Below are positions 1 through 6,413 of a DNA stretch of 28,768 nt, piece after piece. Under the pieces are notes generated by a model. It had not been told where the DNA came from. It saw nothing but the letters and a program-made list of their open reading frames with translations, and made no database searches. How positions within the stretch are numbered: position 1 is the stretch's first letter; the number at the start of each line of letters is the position of its first letter. Source of the DNA: Leuconostoc lactis (GTDB lineage: Bacteria > Bacillota > Bacilli > Lactobacillales > Lactobacillaceae); assembly GCF_007954625.1 (NCBI RefSeq), contig NZ_CP042422.1:1-28768 (forward strand), read 5' to 3'. Made by a program: the position numbers and the translations under genes.

Positions 1-133
1 TCGGAAGCGTTATGCATTGCTCAGAAGTACAGGCAGCCATTGGTTGGTATATCAATTTTTATAATCGCAATAGTATTTCCAATGTCGCCTAATTAACTGA
101 ATAAAAATAGTCCAATTTATTGACTTCTGAGCA
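1..133 (+). mobile_element. 3' remnant of an IS3-family insertion sequence
   Basis: A reading frame ending at about 90 encodes the C-terminal tail of an IS3-type OrfB transposase (WYINFYNRNSISNVA then stop, the usual YInFYN.xR motif). It is followed by the element's right end, ACTGAATAAAAATAGTCCA, and the terminal bases ending in GAGCA at 133. The last 78 bp recur almost identically at 2503-2580, and inverted at the start of the 408-bp element at 10572-10979, whose intact ends define where this one stops. The left part of the element lies outside the window or is lost. Confidence 0.8.
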
Positions 134-154
134 TCTTAAGCAGCAGATAAAAAT

Positions 155-544
155 CTATAAATCGTTATTAAATGTTTTCACTAAAGTAACTTGTTTCAGT
201 CTATTTTCTCCCCAGTCATTTAAAGCAACTATGATGGGAATTAACGTTTCTCCTATATCCGTTAGTTGATATTCGGTGTGTTTTACTTTACCAGTTAAGT
301 ATCCTCGTTTAGAGACAATTTGGTCCGCCATTAACTCATTCAGTTGGTTTGATAAAACTTTTTTACTGATACCCTTCAGATTTTTCATAAAATATGAAAA
401 GCCTTGTGGTCCATCATTTATTAAAATCCATAATATTAATAATTTATGCTTACCGCTAAACATTGATACTGTAAATTCTTTAGTACAATCAAAATCCCCA
501 TTACTAAGTTTTTTCATAACAGTATTTCGAAAATAATCTGACAT
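155..544 (-). CDS. hxlR: HxlR-family winged-helix regulator, likely formaldehyde-responsive activator of hxlAB
   Basis: This is a 129-residue DUF24/HxlR protein: a short N-terminal arm, a winged helix-turn-helix (roughly residues 25-95, including the stretch ISKKVLSNQLNEL) and a C-terminal dimerisation helix. It reads divergently from hxlAB with a 125-bp gap, the arrangement of Bacillus subtilis hxlR-hxlAB. Near the N-terminus it has F-D-C20-T-K22-E-F, which lines up with the FNCEKEL stretch of B. subtilis HxlR as I recall it. There the Cys (Cys11) and the Lys two positions on are reported to be cross-linked by formaldehyde, turning the activator on. Keeping Cys and Lys at +2 suggests that this protein also senses formaldehyde directly. 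The start at 544 gives nine more residues than a second ATG at codon 10, and the choice between them is uncertain. Family certainty is high; the ligand is inferred. Confidence 0.88.
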   Translation of the reverse strand: MSDYFRNTVMKKLSNGDFDCTKEFTVSMFSGKHKLLILWILINDGPQGFSYFMKNLKGISKKVLSNQLNELMADQIVSKRGYLTGKVKHTEYQLTDIGETLIPIIVALNDWGENRLKQVTLVKTFNNDL

Positions 545-576
545 AATACTACTCCCTTATGGATAATAAATATAAA

Positions 577-605
577 GAGGCACTAGGTTACTTTGAAGTG
601 CCCTC
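577..605. promoter_or_regulatory. Imperfect inverted repeat in the hxlR-hxlA intergenic region
   Basis: AGAGGCACT and AGTGCCCTCT form an inverted repeat (about 9 bp with one bulged base) with a 12-base loop, placed just upstream of the hxlA promoter and between the divergent genes. HxlR proteins bind paired boxes upstream of their target, so this is a candidate activator site. It could also form a hairpin in a transcript. Confidence 0.5.
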
Positions 606-606
606 T

Positions 607-635
607 ATTAAATGTTACCAGTAAGGTAATATAAT
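607..635 (+). promoter_or_regulatory. hxlAB promoter with a palindrome in the spacer
   Basis: TATAAT at 630-635 is a consensus -10 and lies 35 bp before the hxlA start codon. The matching -35 position (ATTAAA, 607-612, 17-bp spacing) is poor, as expected of an activator-dependent promoter. Filling the spacer directly upstream of the -10 is the palindrome TTACC-N5-GGTAA (615-629), a likely HxlR operator. The ribosome binding site GAAAGGTG (652-659) precedes the ATG at 670. Confidence 0.65.
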
Positions 636-669
636 ATGTAGATCATTAAATGAAAGGTGTTATTTTATT

Positions 670-1296
670 ATGAAACTACAATTAGCAATTGATTTAGAAG
701 ATGTCCAAGGAGCCATTGATTTAATTCAAAAGACGAAAGATAGTATTGATATTTTTGAATATGGAACTCCTTTGGTAATTAATTTTGGGCTTGAAGGACT
801 AAAAAAAATTCGTGCGGAATTTCCAGATATTACATTACTTGCTGATTTGAAAATCATGGACGTCGCTTCATATGAAGTGAATCAGGCATTTGCTTACGGA
901 GCTGATATTACAACGATTTTAGGTGTTGCCGAAGATCAATCCATTAAGGATGCTGTAAAAGCAGCTCATGAAGCTGGAAAAGAGTTATTGGTTGATATGA
1001 TTGGGGTCCAAGACATTGCAACTCGTGCTCGTGAAATAGATGCTTTCGGAGCAGATTATATTGGTACTCACACGGGTTATGATCTACAAGCCTTGGGTCA
1101 AGATCCCTTTGAAACCTTTAATATCATTAAGAACAATGTTTCTAATACAAAGACCGCAATCGCCGGTGGAATTAAATTAACAGCAGCGGAGGAAATTAAG
1201 TCGGCTAATCCAGATCTATTAATTATTGGTGGAGCAATTTCTACAGTAGATGATCCAGCCACAGCTGCAGCTGAATTCAAGAAATTGCTTGGATAA
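670..1296 (+). CDS. hxlA: 3-hexulose-6-phosphate synthase
   Basis: The 208-residue (beta/alpha)8 barrel is of the orotidine-5'-phosphate decarboxylase superfamily and has the usual length for this enzyme. It joins formaldehyde to ribulose 5-phosphate to give D-arabino-3-hexulose 6-phosphate, the first step of the ribulose monophosphate pathway. Visible signatures are AID at residues 6-8, the active-site ADLKIMD with D59, K61 and D64, the YGTPL stretch after E30, and GTHTGYD in the second half, followed by the phosphate-binding IAGGI and IIGGAI loops. It is the first gene of a two-gene operon with hxlB (14-bp gap) and is divergent from hxlR. In a phosphoketolase-type lactic acid bacterium the acceptor ribulose 5-phosphate would come from 6-phosphogluconate, so the pair would detoxify formaldehyde into fructose 6-phosphate. 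Identification rests on motifs and on the gene trio. Confidence 0.95.
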   Translation: MKLQLAIDLEDVQGAIDLIQKTKDSIDIFEYGTPLVINFGLEGLKKIRAEFPDITLLADLKIMDVASYEVNQAFAYGADITTILGVAEDQSIKDAVKAAHEAGKELLVDMIGVQDIATRAREIDAFGADYIGTHTGYDLQALGQDPFETFNIIKNNVSNTKTAIAGGIKLTAAEEIKSANPDLLIIGGAISTVDDPATAAAEFKKLLG

Positions 1297-1310
1297 TATA
1301 GGAGTTTGTT

Positions 1311-1841
1311 ATGAATTGGGAAAGCATACTTGATGAACTAAATAATAATTCAGATAAAAATATTCCCGATGAGTTATTAGTGGTTATCAATTCAACCAAT
1401 AGAATTTTTTTGACGGGATTTGGACGTTCAGGACTAGCATTACAGGCTTTTGCTATGCGCCTTGTGCAATTAGGTAAAGAGACTTTTTTTGTAGGAGATA
1501 CGACTACACCTGCTATTCAGGATAAAGACTTATTAATTATTGCCTCTTCATCTGGAGAAACGAGTCAATTAATTCAATATGTTGACACTGCAAAAAATAT
1601 TGGCGCGAAAGTTTGGCTATGGAGTACAAACACGCGTAATACGATCTATAAAAAAGCAGACTATGTCACCATACTATCAGGTAAAAGTAAGTTTACTAAT
1701 AACGACATAACACAACAACCAATGGGAAGTTTATTTGAACAATCTGTTTGGTTATATGGCGATTTATTTGTCATGAACTATATGAATAAATTTAATATTT
1801 CCGAATTCGAATTAAAAAAGAGGCATGCTAATCTTGAATAA
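1311..1841 (+). CDS. hxlB: 6-phospho-3-hexuloisomerase (SIS domain)
   Basis: This 176-residue single-SIS-domain protein converts hexulose 6-phosphate, the HxlA product, to fructose 6-phosphate. The sugar-phosphate binding loops are TGFGRSG (residues 35-41) and SSSGET (79-84), and the conserved GSLFEQS segment follows at about residues 142-148. Length matches the family (about 180). An AGGAG Shine-Dalgarno sits in the 14-bp gap after hxlA, so the two are co-transcribed. A weak stem (1849-1870) follows the stop codon. Confidence 0.94.
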   Translation: MNWESILDELNNNSDKNIPDELLVVINSTNRIFLTGFGRSGLALQAFAMRLVQLGKETFFVGDTTTPAIQDKDLLIIASSSGETSQLIQYVDTAKNIGAKVWLWSTNTRNTIYKKADYVTILSGKSKFTNNDITQQPMGSLFEQSVWLYGDLFVMNYMNKFNISEFELKKRHANLE

Positions 1842-1848
1842 GAGCAGG

Positions 1849-1877
1849 ATATTGGTTGTTAAGACAATATTAATTTT
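1849..1877 (+). terminator. Weak candidate terminator after hxlB
   Basis: ATATTG and CAATAT form a 6-bp stem with a 10-base loop, followed by TAATTTTT. It lies 8 bp after the hxlB stop codon. The stem is short and AT-rich, so read-through into the antisense RNA locus downstream is possible. Confidence 0.4.
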
Positions 1878-1891
1878 TGTGATTTAGCTTA

Positions 1892-2044
1892 TTACCCAAT
1901 TTTTTATAGTCGTGTTATAATAGAAACAGAAAAGGAAGCCTTGCGTGAACAAGACTTCCCACGTAGAGCCGTGTAAGACGGTAGCATTAATTAACGACTA
2001 AAAATAACCGCTAGCTTGCCAGAGCTAAGGCGGTTATTTTTTTT
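1892..2044 (+). ncRNA. Antisense RNA antitoxin of a type I (Hol_Tox) system
   Basis: A promoter is readable as TTACCC (1892-1897) and TATAAT (1916-1921) with 18-bp spacing. Downstream there is no reading frame but a dense set of small stems, such as GAAGCC..., AGACTTCC... and GCCGTGTAAGACGG. It ends at a strong terminator (2003-2044) that lies inside the 3' end of the opposing toxin gene. This convergent layout, with the RNA overlapping the tail of the toxin mRNA, is typical of the lactobacillar Hol_Tox loci and of the related RatA/TxpA and Fst systems. The predicted RNA is about 115 nt, starting near 1928. Function is inferred from layout, not measured. Confidence 0.72.
2003..2044. terminator. 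Terminator shared by the antisense RNA and the toxin mRNA
   Basis: AATAACCGC (2003-2011) pairs with GCGGTTATT (2030-2038), with an inner TAGCT/AGCTA stem. A run of eight T follows on the plus strand, and A residues on the other side serve the minus-strand transcript. The toxin stop codon is inside the stem. Confidence 0.85.
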
Positions 2045-2138
2045 GCTGATTTTTAATCAACTCAACAACTAAGGCTAGTAAGGCAACTGTAAAAGTACCA
2101 AACATCAGCATAAGTTGTAAAGCGTCCGATACGGACAC
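2034..2138 (-). CDS. Hol_Tox-family small membrane toxin (holin-like)
   Basis: A 34-residue peptide starts with GTG at 2138, preceded by the strong site AGGAAAGGAG on the minus strand. It reads VSVSDALQLMLMFGTFTVAL and continues as one hydrophobic helix (about residues 7-28) to a polar, lysine-ending tail (NQQKK). The SD.LQLMLMFGTF pattern is the signature of the 'putative holin-like toxin' family common on lactic acid bacterial plasmids and chromosomes. Such peptides insert in the membrane and act as toxins of type I systems or as growth inhibitors. The antisense RNA from 1928 overlaps its 3' end. It probably stabilises the plasmid or the IS-bounded segment after cell division. Family assignment is firm; toxicity of this copy is inferred. 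Confidence 0.82.
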   Translation of the reverse strand: MSVSDALQLMLMFGTFTVALLALVVELIKNQQKK

Positions 2139-2176
2139 TTAGGCTACTCCTTTCCTAGAATGTGAGTTTATAGTTT

Positions 2177-2245
2177 TTACACCATAAGCACCACCCCCTT
2201 TAAGGAAATAGCCACCGCCTTAACTTCTCTACTCAAACCATTATA
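2177..2245 (-). promoter_or_regulatory. Toxin promoter and leader with a three-codon ORF
   Basis: On the minus strand TATAAT occupies 2245-2240, followed by a leader of about 100 nt before the toxin start. The leader holds a second strong Shine-Dalgarno (AAGGGGGTGG) in front of ATG GTG TAA (2185-2177), a minimal two-residue reading frame. Translation or ribosome stalling there could tune access to the toxin site. No good -35 is visible. Confidence 0.45.
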
Positions 2246-2299
2246 CAGGATAACCAGTAATTTACCTATTGATGATTAATGATCTAATATCCTGAACGG

Positions 2300-2503
2300 C
2301 TAATTTTCTATTTTCAATATAATTATCCGACATGTTTTGAATGAACCCAGATATATTTTTCTGGTTTCATGATTGAAGTTAGTCTTATCTAATTGAATAG
2401 TAACAGAATAAAAATTTGCAACTGCGTGCATTGCATTATGAAATATTTTATCCGTAGTCATCTTTGGTAATTTTTTTTCAGTATAATTATTGTCTTGATC
2501 CAT
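2300..2503 (-). pseudogene. Unrecognised 67-codon frame abutting an IS end, probably a remnant
   Basis: An open frame of 67 codons starts exactly at the boundary of the IS fragment (2503) without a ribosome binding site. The product resembles no family I know: polar N-terminal half, a hydrophobic-basic C-terminal stretch, no membrane helix. It may be a fragment of a gene cut by the IS or a chance frame. Confidence 0.25.
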
Positions 2504-2580
2504 TTTTATAATCGTAATCGTATCTCAAATGTTGCCTAAGTAACTGAATAAAAATAGTCCAATTCATTGACTTCTGAGCA
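2503..2580 (+). mobile_element. 78-bp right-end remnant of the same IS3-family element
   Basis: This stretch matches 56-133 base for base apart from about seven substitutions. It includes the degraded end of the transposase frame, the inner inverted repeat ACTGAATAAAAATAGTCCA and the terminal GAGCA. It lies in the same orientation as the copy at 1-133, so the hxl and toxin region (134-2502) is enclosed by direct copies of one IS end. Confidence 0.85.
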
Positions 2581-2661
2581 ATGGGATATGTTTTGAAAGA
2601 TTGGAATACAGGTCAGTACTTCAAAATTGGAGAAAAGAATGCTGAGTTTATAACAAATTAA
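2581..2661 (+). pseudogene. 3' stub of an unknown gene, truncated at the IS end
   Basis: Immediately after the IS end an open frame of 26 codons (MGYVLKDWNTGQYFKIGEKN and six more residues) runs to a stop and is followed 30 bp later by a strong terminator (2691-2729). There is no Shine-Dalgarno and the ATG is the first base after the IS. This is best read as the C-terminal end of a gene whose upstream part was removed. I do not recognise the family. Confidence 0.5.
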
Positions 2662-2690
2662 TCAATAAGGTTTTCTTATATTGTTGAGAA

Positions 2691-2729
2691 AGGAAGTGTG
2701 ATTTTTAAATCATCACGCTTCCTTTTTTT
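2691..2729 (+). terminator. Rho-independent terminator
   Basis: AGGAAGTGTGAT and ATCATCACGCTTCCT pair (with small mismatches) around a short T/A loop, followed by TTTTTTT. It ends the truncated gene stub and insulates the stress cassette promoter at 2786. Confidence 0.88.
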
Positions 2730-2785
2730 GATTTGTTTTCATCTGATATTAAAAAATTACATTGTCAAGTATCTAGGCAAAATTT

Positions 2786-2839
2786 TTGTAACCGCTTTCT
2801 ACTGATGATATAGTAGGCATAACAAACAAAGTGTTTGTT
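2786..2839 (+). promoter_or_regulatory. Stress-cassette promoter with cre-like box and downstream palindrome
   Basis: -35 TTGTAA (2786-2791) and -10 TATAGT (2809-2814) are 17 bp apart. The -35 is overlapped by TGTAACCGCTTTCT (2787-2800), a good match to the CcpA cre consensus. Just downstream of the -10, in the transcribed leader, is a perfect inverted repeat AACAAACA-AAG-TGTTTGTT (2821-2839), a likely operator for a second, unidentified regulator. Confidence 0.7.
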
Positions 2840-2908
2840 AAACAATATACACGTTATTAGTGCGTGTCAAGATTGTGCTGAGTATTGTATGAAAAAGGGA
2901 GGAATTAT

Positions 2909-3778
2909 ATGACAAACATAAATGGAGAATATGCAAAGCAGAATTTTCCAAAACAGAGTCAACCTGAACCAGGATTACAAAGCAAGATGTCGCCAACACC
3001 AGATGATGGTGCAGCAAGTTACGTTGGGCATGACCGCCTGAAACATAAGAAAGCACTGATAACCGGTGGTGACTCAGGAATCGGCAGATCTGTGGCGATA
3101 GCGTATGCGCATGAAGGTGCTGATATTGTGTTAAATTATCTTCCTGAAGAAGAACCAGATGCACAAGAAGTTAAGGGCATTATTGAATCATTGGGTCGTA
3201 AAATTAAGCTAGTTCCAGGTGATTTAAAGAATGAAGCATTCAGCCAAAAGTTGATTGATGAAGCAGTTTCATTTTTTGGTGATTTAAGTATTTTGACGTT
3301 AGTAGCTGGTAAACAACAAGCGGAAGTTGATATAGCTAATTTGTCGACACAACAAATAACCGACACTTATGCAACAAATGTTTTTAGTCTCATTTGGCTT
3401 GTTAAAGCGGCTTTACCACATATGCAACCTGGCAGCAGTATCATAACAACGAATTCTATTCAGGCAGAGCAACCATCATCATTTCTCGTGGATTATGCAG
3501 GTACAAAAGCTGCTATCAAGAATATGACGATGAGTTTGGCTAAACAATTGGCTAATCGAGGGATTCGCGTGAATAGTGTGGCACCTGGTCCCATTTGGAC
3601 ACCTTTGCAGATTGTTGGTGGACAGTTACCGGAGAACATTCCAACATTTGGCCAATCGACACCCATCGGTAGAGCTGGTCAACCGGCAGAATTAGCAGGC
3701 GCTTATGTTTTCCTAGCTTCAAATGAATCTAGCTATGTAACAGGTGAGTCAATCAATGTTACTGGTGGCTTAAAGTGA
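2909..3778 (+). CDS. SDR-family oxidoreductase (YdaD/YhdF-like general stress protein)
   Basis: The protein has 289 residues from the ATG at 2909, chosen because GGGAGG sits 6 bp upstream; the in-frame TTG at 2885 has no site. An N-terminal extension rich in Q/P (about residues 1-40: [21 protein letters not shown]) precedes a Rossmann fold with TGGDSGIG (cofactor glycine motif). The YAGTK (YxxxK) catalytic pair follows, with the upstream catalytic Ser (SIITTNS), and the C-terminus ends in TGGLK. The long N-terminus plus this motif set is typical of the extended 'general stress protein 39' SDR group. The substrate is unknown; NADP(H)-dependent carbonyl or alcohol conversion is expected. It is the first gene of the stress cassette, under the cre-overlapped promoter at 2786. 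Confidence 0.9.
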   Translation: MTNINGEYAKQNFPKQSQPEPGLQSKMSPTPDDGAASYVGHDRLKHKKALITGGDSGIGRSVAIAYAHEGADIVLNYLPEEEPDAQEVKGIIESLGRKIKLVPGDLKNEAFSQKLIDEAVSFFGDLSILTLVAGKQQAEVDIANLSTQQITDTYATNVFSLIWLVKAALPHMQPGSSIITTNSIQAEQPSSFLVDYAGTKAAIKNMTMSLAKQLANRGIRVNSVAPGPIWTPLQIVGGQLPENIPTFGQSTPIGRAGQPAELAGAYVFLASNESSYVTGESINVTGGLK

Positions 3779-3851
3779 ATCATGAGCTCCTTTGAATTTC
3801 GAAGATACTAATCAGAAATTTGGTTGGATCAACGAAGAAAGTGGAGAAAAG

Positions 3852-3974
3852 ATGGATAAAAAGAATAAAAAATTTGGCTTTTGGGATAAACTATCGATGC
3901 TTTTGGCGTTGTCTCAATTATTGTTCAGTTTCTATTATTTTGTCAGAAATTGGAAGAAAACAAAAGAAGATTAA
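3852..3974 (+). CDS. Small single-pass membrane protein
   Basis: The 40-residue product starts at the ATG at 3852, preceded by GTGGAG; a frame starting with TTG at 3792 lacks a site. A lysine-rich N-terminus (MDKKNKKFGFWDK) leads into one hydrophobic helix (about residues 14-32: LSMLLALSQLLFSFYYFV) and a basic tail. It lies 73 bp after the SDR gene in the same direction. No family is recognised; the topology suggests a small regulator or scaffold in the membrane. Confidence 0.6.
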   Translation: MDKKNKKFGFWDKLSMLLALSQLLFSFYYFVRNWKKTKED

Positions 3975-4008
3975 CAAATTTTCATTTTAGGCATAAAGGA
4001 GGAAAACT

Positions 4009-4143
4009 ATGTTAAAAACTGTACTTAAGGTATTGTTAGCATCTACATTAATTCTAGGCGGTATAGCGGTTGGAGGGACCATATTTGCAGCTAAAGGCAT
4101 CGACAAAGCTGGGGACCGTTTGGAAGAGAAAATCCATAATTAA
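4009..4143 (+). CDS. Small membrane or exported protein, 44 residues
   Basis: AAAGGAGG (3996-4003) precedes the ATG at 4009 closely. The protein has a basic N-terminus (MLKTVLK) and a hydrophobic segment (residues 8-27, LLASTLILGGIAVGGTIFA), then a charged tail with KGIDKAGDRLEEKIHN. It looks like an uncleaved signal anchor or a very short exported peptide. No family is recognised. It lies 34 bp after the previous small gene and before the second cassette promoter. Confidence 0.65.
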   Translation: MLKTVLKVLLASTLILGGIAVGGTIFAAKGIDKAGDRLEEKIHN

Positions 4144-4160
4144 ATCATTGAACAGATAAT

Positions 4161-4198
4161 AACGATAGCAACTTATTGATGAGGAGCTGTTGTTTTTT
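4161..4198 (+). terminator. Candidate terminator after the small membrane genes
   Basis: AACGATAGC and GCTGTTGTT form a 9-position stem with two mismatches (7 of 9 paired) followed by TTTTTT. It separates the SDR transcript from the next promoter. Confidence 0.55.
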
Positions 4199-4255
4199 AA
4201 TCTTTTAAAAATAACTCATAATTTCATTGTTTTGTAAAGGGGGTAAGCGTTATTT

Positions 4256-4284
4256 TTGTAAACGCTTTCCGATAGTGTTATATT
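4256..4284 (+). promoter_or_regulatory. Promoter of the glsB-amaP-asp23 operon with overlapping cre
   Basis: -35 TTGTAA (4256-4261) and -10 TATATT (4279-4284) are spaced 17 bp. TGTAAACGCTTTCC (4257-4270) is a near-perfect cre box that covers the -35. The geometry matches the promoters at 2786 and 25189, so repression by a CcpA-type regulator is expected. Confidence 0.75.
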
Positions 4285-4338
4285 TAGGCTAGTGAATTGG
4301 ATATCATAATTCATAGAAAAGATAATGGAGGAAAGATT

Positions 4339-4584
4339 ATGATTTGGTCATTAATTGTAGGTGCCATTATTGGTGCCATTGCAGGTGCTATCACAAATCG
4401 TGGTGAGTCAATGGGGTGGATTAGCAATATTATTGCTGGTCTAATCGGATCGGCTATTGGCCAGGCTTTGTTGGGTCAATGGGGACCTAGCTTGGCGGGA
4501 ATGGCAATCATTCCTTCGATAATTGGGGCTGTGATTCTTGTACTAGTCGTGTCAATGGTGTTTGGTATGAGAGCAAAACAGTAG
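4339..4584 (+). CDS. GlsB/YeaQ/YmgE-family membrane stress protein, copy 1
   Basis: The 81-residue protein starts at the ATG at 4339 (GGAGG 6 bp upstream); an earlier TTG frame start at 4297 has none. It consists of three hydrophobic, glycine-rich helices: LIVGAIIGAIAGAI, a central IAGLIGSAIGQALLG and a C-terminal SIIGAVILVLVVSMVFG. This is the 'transglycosylase-associated protein' family, found with Gls24/Asp23 in Firmicutes and linked to envelope stress. It opens an operon with AmaP, a DUF2273 protein and Asp23. A paralogue about three-quarters identical lies at 6483-6731. Confidence 0.88.
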   Translation: MIWSLIVGAIIGAIAGAITNRGESMGWISNIIAGLIGSAIGQALLGQWGPSLAGMAIIPSIIGAVILVLVVSMVFGMRAKQ

Positions 4585-4608
4585 CATAAGGTAATAGAGA
4601 GGTATGAT

Positions 4609-5163
4609 ATGAAGAAAAGTCAAAAAATTGTTCTGAGTATTTTCAGCCTCGGATATTTGGTTGGGCTTTGTTTGTTGATATGGCCAAAAATAATTGATGA
4701 AGTTTTCAAATTTTTAGCAGAGTTTAATATACATTTAAACTTTAAGAGTGATCTTTTCATTTATTACTATGGTCTCGTACTGCTGGCACTGACCGTGCTT
4801 GTGTTTTTACTCATATTGGTATGGCCGGTAGAATTACCAGATATTCCTTTAAAGCAAACCAAAGAAGGACGGCTTGCGTTGAGTAATCATGGTATCAACC
4901 AGTTTATTCAGACAAAGCTCTCAGGTGAAGGTTTATCAAATATTAAAGTGAGATTGAAAAATACTCGTCGTCAACGAAAATTTTATATTGTTGCTGATTC
5001 AGTTTATAAACAGGCGACAGTCGAAGAATTACCTCGTATTTCATACGATTTAACGAAAAGCTTGAATGATTTACTCGCTGGCATAAATCGAATTCCCATT
5101 AAAGTTGATATTAAAGTAAATCAGAAATCAAACTCAAAGCGTAAAGTCACACGTGTGATTTAA
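4609..5163 (+). CDS. amaP: Alkaline shock response membrane anchor protein AmaP
   Basis: The 184-residue protein has two membrane helices (about residues 8-27 and 48-73, the second VLLALTVLVFLLILVW) followed by a soluble basic domain with VRLKNTRRQRKFYIVADSV and a lysine/arginine-rich end. AmaP anchors Asp23 to the membrane in Staphylococcus aureus, and its gene is always close to asp23. Here it lies between glsB and a DUF2273 gene, two genes before asp23, with 24-bp and 17-bp gaps. The operon order supports the call. Confidence 0.88.
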   Translation: MKKSQKIVLSIFSLGYLVGLCLLIWPKIIDEVFKFLAEFNIHLNFKSDLFIYYYGLVLLALTVLVFLLILVWPVELPDIPLKQTKEGRLALSNHGINQFIQTKLSGEGLSNIKVRLKNTRRQRKFYIVADSVYKQATVEELPRISYDLTKSLNDLLAGINRIPIKVDIKVNQKSNSKRKVTRVI

Positions 5164-5180
5164 AAAGGAGTGCGGATATA

Positions 5181-5381
5181 ATGAAAGACAAAAAATCAAT
5201 TAATATTTGGGTTGGTGGTCTTGCGGGTTTCATTCTGTCAACTCTATTGGTAACTGTAGGATTTTGGAAGACGATTTTGATTATAGTTGTCACCTTACTA
5301 GCAGGTTGGATTGGCTACTTGCTCGAAGCGTATAATCTCGATTTGTCAATTGTCTCTAAAATATTTACACGTAAAAATTAG
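5181..5381 (+). CDS. DUF2273 small integral membrane protein
   Basis: The 66-residue product has two hydrophobic helices (about residues 10-27 and 29-47) and a short charged tail. AAAGGAG sits 9 bp before the ATG. DUF2273 proteins are standard members of asp23 operons, where they lie between amaP and asp23 as here. Their biochemical role is not known. A membrane partner of AmaP/Asp23 is the likely role. Confidence 0.85.
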   Translation: MKDKKSINIWVGGLAGFILSTLLVTVGFWKTILIIVVTLLAGWIGYLLEAYNLDLSIVSKIFTRKN

Positions 5382-5408
5382 TTATTTAGCTATAGAAAGG
5401 ATTTAATT

Positions 5409-5942
5409 ATGTCTACAGAAACAAAAACTACAACTACACAAAATACTGCAACAGAGAATCGTCAACCTAAAGGTGAATTAACATTTAATGACAAAGTGAT
5501 TCAAAAAGTAGTGGGCTATGCAATTGAAAAAGTGACAGGATTGCTAGGTGTTGACGGTGGTTTTGTCGCAAACATTAAAAATAAAATTGTGAATACGGAT
5601 AACCCCACTGATGGCATTGGTGTCGAGGTCGGAAAAGAACAAGTTGCGGTAGATTTAGATATTATCATGGAATATGGACACAACGCACATGATATTTATA
5701 AGCAACTAACAGAAGTAATCACAAAACAGGTGCGAGAAACAACAAGTTTGACGCTAGTTGAGTTAAATGTTGAAGTAGTTGATATTCAAACACAAAAAGA
5801 ATTTGACGCATCACAAACAAGCTTACAGGATCGCGTAACAGACGCTGGTAGCACAATCAAAGAAAAAACTTCAGCTGGCGTTGATGCCGTGAAAAAAACA
5901 ACTTATCAAGCAGTGAACGATGACGATAATCGTGTCAAGTAA
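5409..5942 (+). CDS. asp23: Asp23/Gls24-family envelope stress protein
   Basis: The protein has 177 residues. A T/Q-rich N-terminus (1-25) precedes the Asp23 domain (about residues 25-130: LTFNDKVIQKVVGYAIEKVT, then VDLDIIMEYGH and VVDIQTQ). A longer C-terminal tail (131-177) is predicted charged and flexible. These are abundant cytosolic proteins tethered beneath the membrane by AmaP. They protect against alkaline, bile or cell-wall stress. It is the last gene of the cre-controlled operon, followed by a hairpin at 5980-6002. Confidence 0.92.
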   Translation: MSTETKTTTTQNTATENRQPKGELTFNDKVIQKVVGYAIEKVTGLLGVDGGFVANIKNKIVNTDNPTDGIGVEVGKEQVAVDLDIIMEYGHNAHDIYKQLTEVITKQVRETTSLTLVELNVEVVDIQTQKEFDASQTSLQDRVTDAGSTIKEKTSAGVDAVKKTTYQAVNDDDNRVK

Positions 5943-5979
5943 ACGTACAAGCGGTTTGAAGTTGCAGTAGCAAGTCTCA

Positions 5980-6007
5980 GCACAACGGTCTAAACGTTGT
6001 GCTTCTT
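5980..6007 (+). terminator. Hairpin after asp23
   Basis: GCACAACG and CGTTGTGC pair perfectly (8 bp) around a 7-base loop, followed by TTCTTAT. The T-run is poor, so termination may be partial. Confidence 0.6.
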
Positions 6008-6077
6008 ATAATTAGAACTAGGTTGATGCAAGCTACGAAGCGAATAAAAATTCAAAAATTTTTTCATAGACACGGGA

Positions 6078-6368
6078 ATGTTTTCTTGCTTGCCTTGGAT
6101 TCAATCATTGTACGCTATTCATTACACAGAAATTTATTACCAAAATAATGATGGTGTGTCATTTAATGCAAAGGGTCTGCCTAATTTCTGGGATTTTTTG
6201 TATTTGGCCTATACCATTGGTATAACTTACCAAGTTTCGGATACAAATTTTTCTACAACCCGTTTTCGAAAAGTTGCATTAGGGCACTCACCCATTTCTT
6301 TTGCCTTTAGTACACTCCTCATTGCCACTATGATTAATTTTATAGCCAGTTTGATTAGTAGTCACTAA
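6078..6368 (+). pseudogene. C-terminal fragment of a DUF1345 membrane protein
   Basis: The frame encodes 96 residues that match only the last part of DUF1345 proteins: W-I-Q-S-L-Y-A-I-H-Y for the usual WxxxQTxFAxRYA, then DFLYLAYTIGITYQVSDTNF, and SFAFSTLLIATMINFIASLI at the end. A full DUF1345 protein is about 210 residues or more, so the N-terminal helices are missing. The open frame extends back only to 6027, and there is no Shine-Dalgarno at the ATG. It therefore appears to be a 5'-truncated relic between the asp23 operon and glsB2, a sign of past deletion or recombination in the cassette. Confidence 0.75.
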
Positions 6369-6413
6369 GCCCTTTTTAGAATCAAACGTGATAAAAGGGC
6401 AAGCTAAATATTT

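Noticed and set aside
2885..2908. Longer start (TTG at 2885) for the SDR gene
   Set aside because: GGGAGG is 6 bp before the ATG at 2909, and the TTG has no ribosome site; the extra residues are encoded by the ribosome-site region itself.
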